A stretch of DNA of 10,608 nt from Hydnum rufescens UP504 (Eukaryota; Basidiomycota; Agaricomycetes; Cantharellales; Hydnaceae): positions 5,746-16,353 of the forward strand of contig MU129418.1 in assembly GCA_014904985.1 (NCBI GenBank), in the 5' to 3' direction. Positions 8,403 to 10,608 of this stretch are shown one piece after another. Under the pieces are notes generated by a model. The model worked only from the letters and a program-made list of their open reading frames with translations, made no database searches and had not been told where the DNA came from. The translations under genes were made by a program, and so were the position numbers. Within the stretch, counting starts at the first letter, position 1; every line of letters starts with the position of its first letter.

Positions 8403-8463
8403 GGATTTTGATGCCTCATAGGCAATTAATTTGATGTGGTTCAACATGTCTTTTGAGATCAGT

Positions 8464-8601
8464 CCAAGTGGCTGACTGAGGTGGCCAGATGTCAATTTGA
8501 CATTGAAGGATTGTCAATTGACATCAAAGAAAAAATAGGCCTCTTAGGCTGACTAGATGAGGGATTTGTCCCACCTATTAAGGTCAACCCAAGTGGCTGA
8601 C
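8464..8601. repeat. 13-bp direct repeat CCAAGTGGCTGAC
   Basis: Exact copies at 8464-8476 and 8589-8601, 125 bp apart. Both are followed by a similar AGGTG-GGCC context, so the similarity extends a little past the exact core. The pair brackets the two palindromes. Confidence 0.65.
8489..8523. promoter_or_regulatory. Two adjacent TTGACA-type palindromes, candidate dimer binding sites
   Basis: ATGTCAATTTGACAT (8489-8503) has perfect 7-bp arms around one central base. TGTCAATTGACA (8512-8523) is a perfect 12-bp palindrome. Their centres are about 21.5 bp apart, close to two helical turns. Each half site is TGTCAA/TTGACA. The pair lies about 420-450 bp upstream of the start codon at 8941. The TGACA core is used by TALE-type homeodomain and by WRKY proteins in other organisms. 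Which factor, if any, binds here is unknown. Confidence 0.4.
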
Positions 8602-8940
8602 CAAGGTGAGGCCCAGGGAAAAATACAGGGGTGTGCACAGCCACCCAGGACCTCAACCTTTGCCTATCCCCAACCTCTACAATAGGGGGTTTCATGATAG
8701 AAAAAGACATGTCAAAAGATTCAAAAAAGATTTGGAAAAAGAGGTTCTTTTGTACCTCTCAAGATTGATCTTTGGCATGTATCTTTTGCCCTTGGGGGTA
8801 AAAGTGTTGCCTCAAGATTCATAAAAGGTTGAGAAAAGAAAGGCCTCAAAATAATGTAACTCATCTGAGAATTCAAACTCTGCTTGAAATGTTCTACTCT
8901 ACACCACACATCACTTGACCATCTAACTCAATCCATCCCC

Positions 8941-10348
8941 ATGCCACGCTCCAAGAAGGTTTCTGCTGTAGGTCTAGGCATACCATCTCCCTTGAGTACT
9001 AATACCACTGAACTCCTTGTATCCAAGGTGTCCACTGGCAGCAAAAAAACACCAAACAGCTATATCCAATGGTCCAAGAACCCTGATTGGACATGGACAA
9101 TTGTTGCAAAGCTCCAAGAGGATGACACCTTCCACTGTGCCCTTTTCTCTGACTCTATCACTGAGGCAAAGAAGGAGAATCGGCCGATTCAGAAAAACAA
9201 GGTTCAACTCATCCAGCTCCATGTGGAACTTGCAGAGCACACCTTCACAGAGGATCCTGAGATGAAAGCTCTCTATCACACCAACAAGTCACACTTTGCA
9301 ACTTCAGTTGGATCATGGATTGCTTCGTAAGCTATTCATATCTCATGCTTTCCTGTCTACTAACTGCCTCATCCCTCAGCCTGAAGTCAGATTACAAGAC
9401 CTTTCAAAATAAGCTTGGTGCAACAGGAGCAGGTCTCGAAGTCAGTGAAGCTGTTGAAGGATCAGAAATATATAATCAGATTGGTGCACATGTGCCAGTA
9501 TTCACTTGTGGATAGTCTAACATACCTTCATCCTAAATAGCGAGCTTTAAAGCCCAAAAATTCCCCTGGTATGATGAATTTCATGGATGGTGGTGGGAGC
9601 ATCCCTCTCTTAATCCAATTGGAATTACGAATGTGGTCTCTGTGACTTCAGATGAGCATTGTGATGCTCTTCAGAATCTCTTTGACTCCTGGAACTCTGA
9701 TGAAGGTGATGAAGATGATAAGGAGAAGATGGGAATTTCAGTTGCTGATGCAGATGCTCACATTGGAAGTCCTGATTGGGGGGTCTCGTTTGGTGATGAG
9801 AAAGATAGAGATGGATTTGAGGCAGAGGAAGAAATGCATGAGGAGAATGAGGATGAGGTGAATTTGGTCTTCTCTATAGTGTCTGTCTGCTAATTTTTTG
9901 TATGTAGTCACTTCCAGGTCTTCATGCATCCCCCAGCCTCACCATTGGGGGTGGTCGCGCTACTCCTTTCCCAGACTCACCAATTCCCACTCATTTCCCC
10001 AGTCTCTCCACATCATCTTCCACCAAGAAGCGCAAAGCACCTACTCCAGATTTACCCACTGCGTCCCCTGGCATGGCTGGTGCAAAGAAGAAGCACTCAA
10101 AGAAGAGGGATGCTCTTGTGGTTTTTGGTGACATGGCGGAGTCTGATGCTAGTGCTCTGAAACATAAAACTGACATCCATGCTCAAATCCAAATCGAAAA
10201 GATACGTGCTCACGAATGTGAAGCAAAGGAGCAGATTGCCATGGAAGAGCATTGGCACAAGTGCCAACTTGAGGCTGAAGAGTGCTGTGCTAAGGCTGAC
10301 CGAGATGCACAACTCCACACACTGCAGGTGATTATGGCTGCTCAGTGA
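8941..10348 (+). CDS. Four-exon gene: Trp-rich, Myb/SANT-like family protein with C-terminal charged helix
   Basis: Exons 8941-9326, 9380-9483, 9541-9857 and 9908-10348 join to a 415-residue protein. The start is the first in-frame ATG (MPRSKK). Residues 41-65 (QWSKNPDWTWTIVAKL) and 115-145 (VGSWIASLKSDYKTF, then LGATGAGLEV), with FPWYDEFHGWWWEHP at about 171-185, give the aromatic spacing of Myb/SANT-like trihelix-type DNA-binding regions. This fits unnamed multicopy Agaricomycete proteins that I recall with a PWW-DLH-FWR-like motif. Residues 215-269 are very acidic. KKRK (about 309) and KKKHSKKR (about 329) are likely nuclear signals. Residues 348-415 are a long charged helix, probably a coiled coil. 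A nuclear DNA-binding role is inferred, possibly derived from a transposon's Myb-like ORF; no transposase is present here. The frame stays open for 56 codons after the TGA stop. Confidence 0.75.
9327..9379 (+). other. Intron 1 of the four-exon gene (53 nt)
   Basis: Donor GTAAGC, branch-like CTACTAAC at about 9357-9364, acceptor CCTCAG. Splicing joins SVGSWIAS to LKSDYKTF and removes the TAA just inside the intron. Confidence 0.8.
9484..9540 (+). other. Intron 2 of the four-exon gene (57 nt)
   Basis: Donor GTGCAC (weak), branch-like TCTAAC at about 9515-9520, acceptor AAATAG. Its removal takes out a TAG and a TAA and joins EIYNQI to ASFKAQKFPWYDEF in the same frame. The exact donor is the least certain of the three; GTGCCA at 9493 is another option but breaks the frame. 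Confidence 0.6.
9858..9907 (+). other. Intron 3 of the four-exon gene (50 nt)
   Basis: Donor GTGAAT, branch-like TGCTAAT at about 9888-9894, acceptor TGTAG. It removes the TAA at the end of the acidic exon and moves reading to frame 2, which is open from 9908 to 10348. Confidence 0.75.
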
Positions 10349-10519
10349 GGCATGGCAACTGGTGGAGGCCTTGGTACCTCCAGGGGGTTCGGTAATGTGC
10401 CTTTCCCCCCCAATCCTGATACATTTGATCAGGGTATGTTCTCTGGCAATGAGTACAGTCATAGTGATGGGATGGGCACTCCTGGTGACACTTTTGCTTT
10501 TGAGAATTCTGTTAACTAG
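10349..10519 (+). other. Open in-frame extension after the stop of the four-exon gene
   Basis: After the TGA at 10346-10348 the same frame stays open for 56 codons, to TAG at 10517-10519. Its make-up is Gly/Asn/Phe/Ser-rich (GMATGGGLGTSRGFGNVPF, then FAFENSVN), resembling the Gly/Phe/Asn-rich tails of such proteins. The annotated stop may be a recent CGA-to-TGA change, and the intact protein may have ended here, at 472 residues. Confidence 0.45.
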
Positions 10520-10608
10520 TCTATTGATGGATTGAGGTGAATCAGCCTTCATTTTTCTTGAAGGTGAATTATCTTTATACTGTATATACTTCATATCTTT
10601 TTGTGCCT

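Larger units (their letters stand above)
8192..8940. promoter_or_regulatory. Intergenic region: 3' flank of one gene and promoter region of the next
   Basis: I see no gene in this 749-bp stretch. Its first 100 bp is the T-rich 3' flank of the preceding gene. The middle holds short direct repeats and two palindromes, listed separately. The A-rich element CATAAAAGG at about 8820 lies about 120 bp before the ATG at 8941 and could act as a TATA-like element, but that is a guess from position. No in-frame ATG precedes 8941 in this part. Confidence 0.4.

Noticed and set aside
10097..10594. 165-codon minus-strand frame
   Set aside because: It is antisense to exon 4, whose splice junction, basic clusters and helix support the plus strand.
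1..10608. Complete retrotransposon or DNA transposon
   Set aside because: I saw no reverse transcriptase, integrase, RNase H or transposase motif, and no long terminal or inverted repeats at the window edges.

Overview
The window looks like nuclear DNA of a mushroom-forming basidiomycete (Agaricomycetes). The basis is compact introns of about 50-57 nt with GT donors, CTAAC/CTAAT-type branch sites and AG acceptors in the best gene, and lineage-type proteins that combine acidic, Ser/Pro-rich and short Lys/Arg-rich segments. I see no rRNA, tRNA, CRISPR array, bacterial operon, or reverse transcriptase or DDE transposase motif. The species assignment is inference.

Layout: (1) About 90-965, minus strand: an open frame for an unrecognised Ser/Pro-rich protein, probably continued by exons on one or both sides. 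(2) About 1358-5075, plus strand: a long decayed gene spread over all three frames. It has a 22-residue tandem repeat, a central body, a Pro/His-rich linker, an Arg/Ser-rich repeat and a well-preserved C-terminal domain of about 290 codons. (3) 5076-5480: simple-sequence tracts. (4) About 5481-5970: a seven-copy tandem array (70-78 bp period) whose units carry an inverted repeat. (5) 6010-8191, plus: a second gene of the same general style, broken by two TGA codons and two single-base deletions at homopolymers. (6) 8192-8940: an intergenic region with short direct repeats and two adjacent TTGACA-type palindromes. (7) 8941-10348, plus: a four-exon gene with clean splice signals encoding 415 residues. 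It has a Trp-rich, Myb/SANT-like N-terminal region, an acidic middle, basic clusters and a C-terminal charged helix. A further 56 codons stay open after its stop.

The three plus-strand genes look like nuclear, DNA- or chromatin-associated proteins. They resemble the multicopy gene families that fill repeat-rich parts of mushroom genomes. I cannot show that they cooperate. A feature common to all three is that nearly every premature stop is TGA, mostly where Arg CGA would be a natural parent. This fits C-to-T decay of CpG sites. I found no convincing novel defence or mobile system; the most unusual structure is the hairpin-bearing tandem array just upstream of the second gene.
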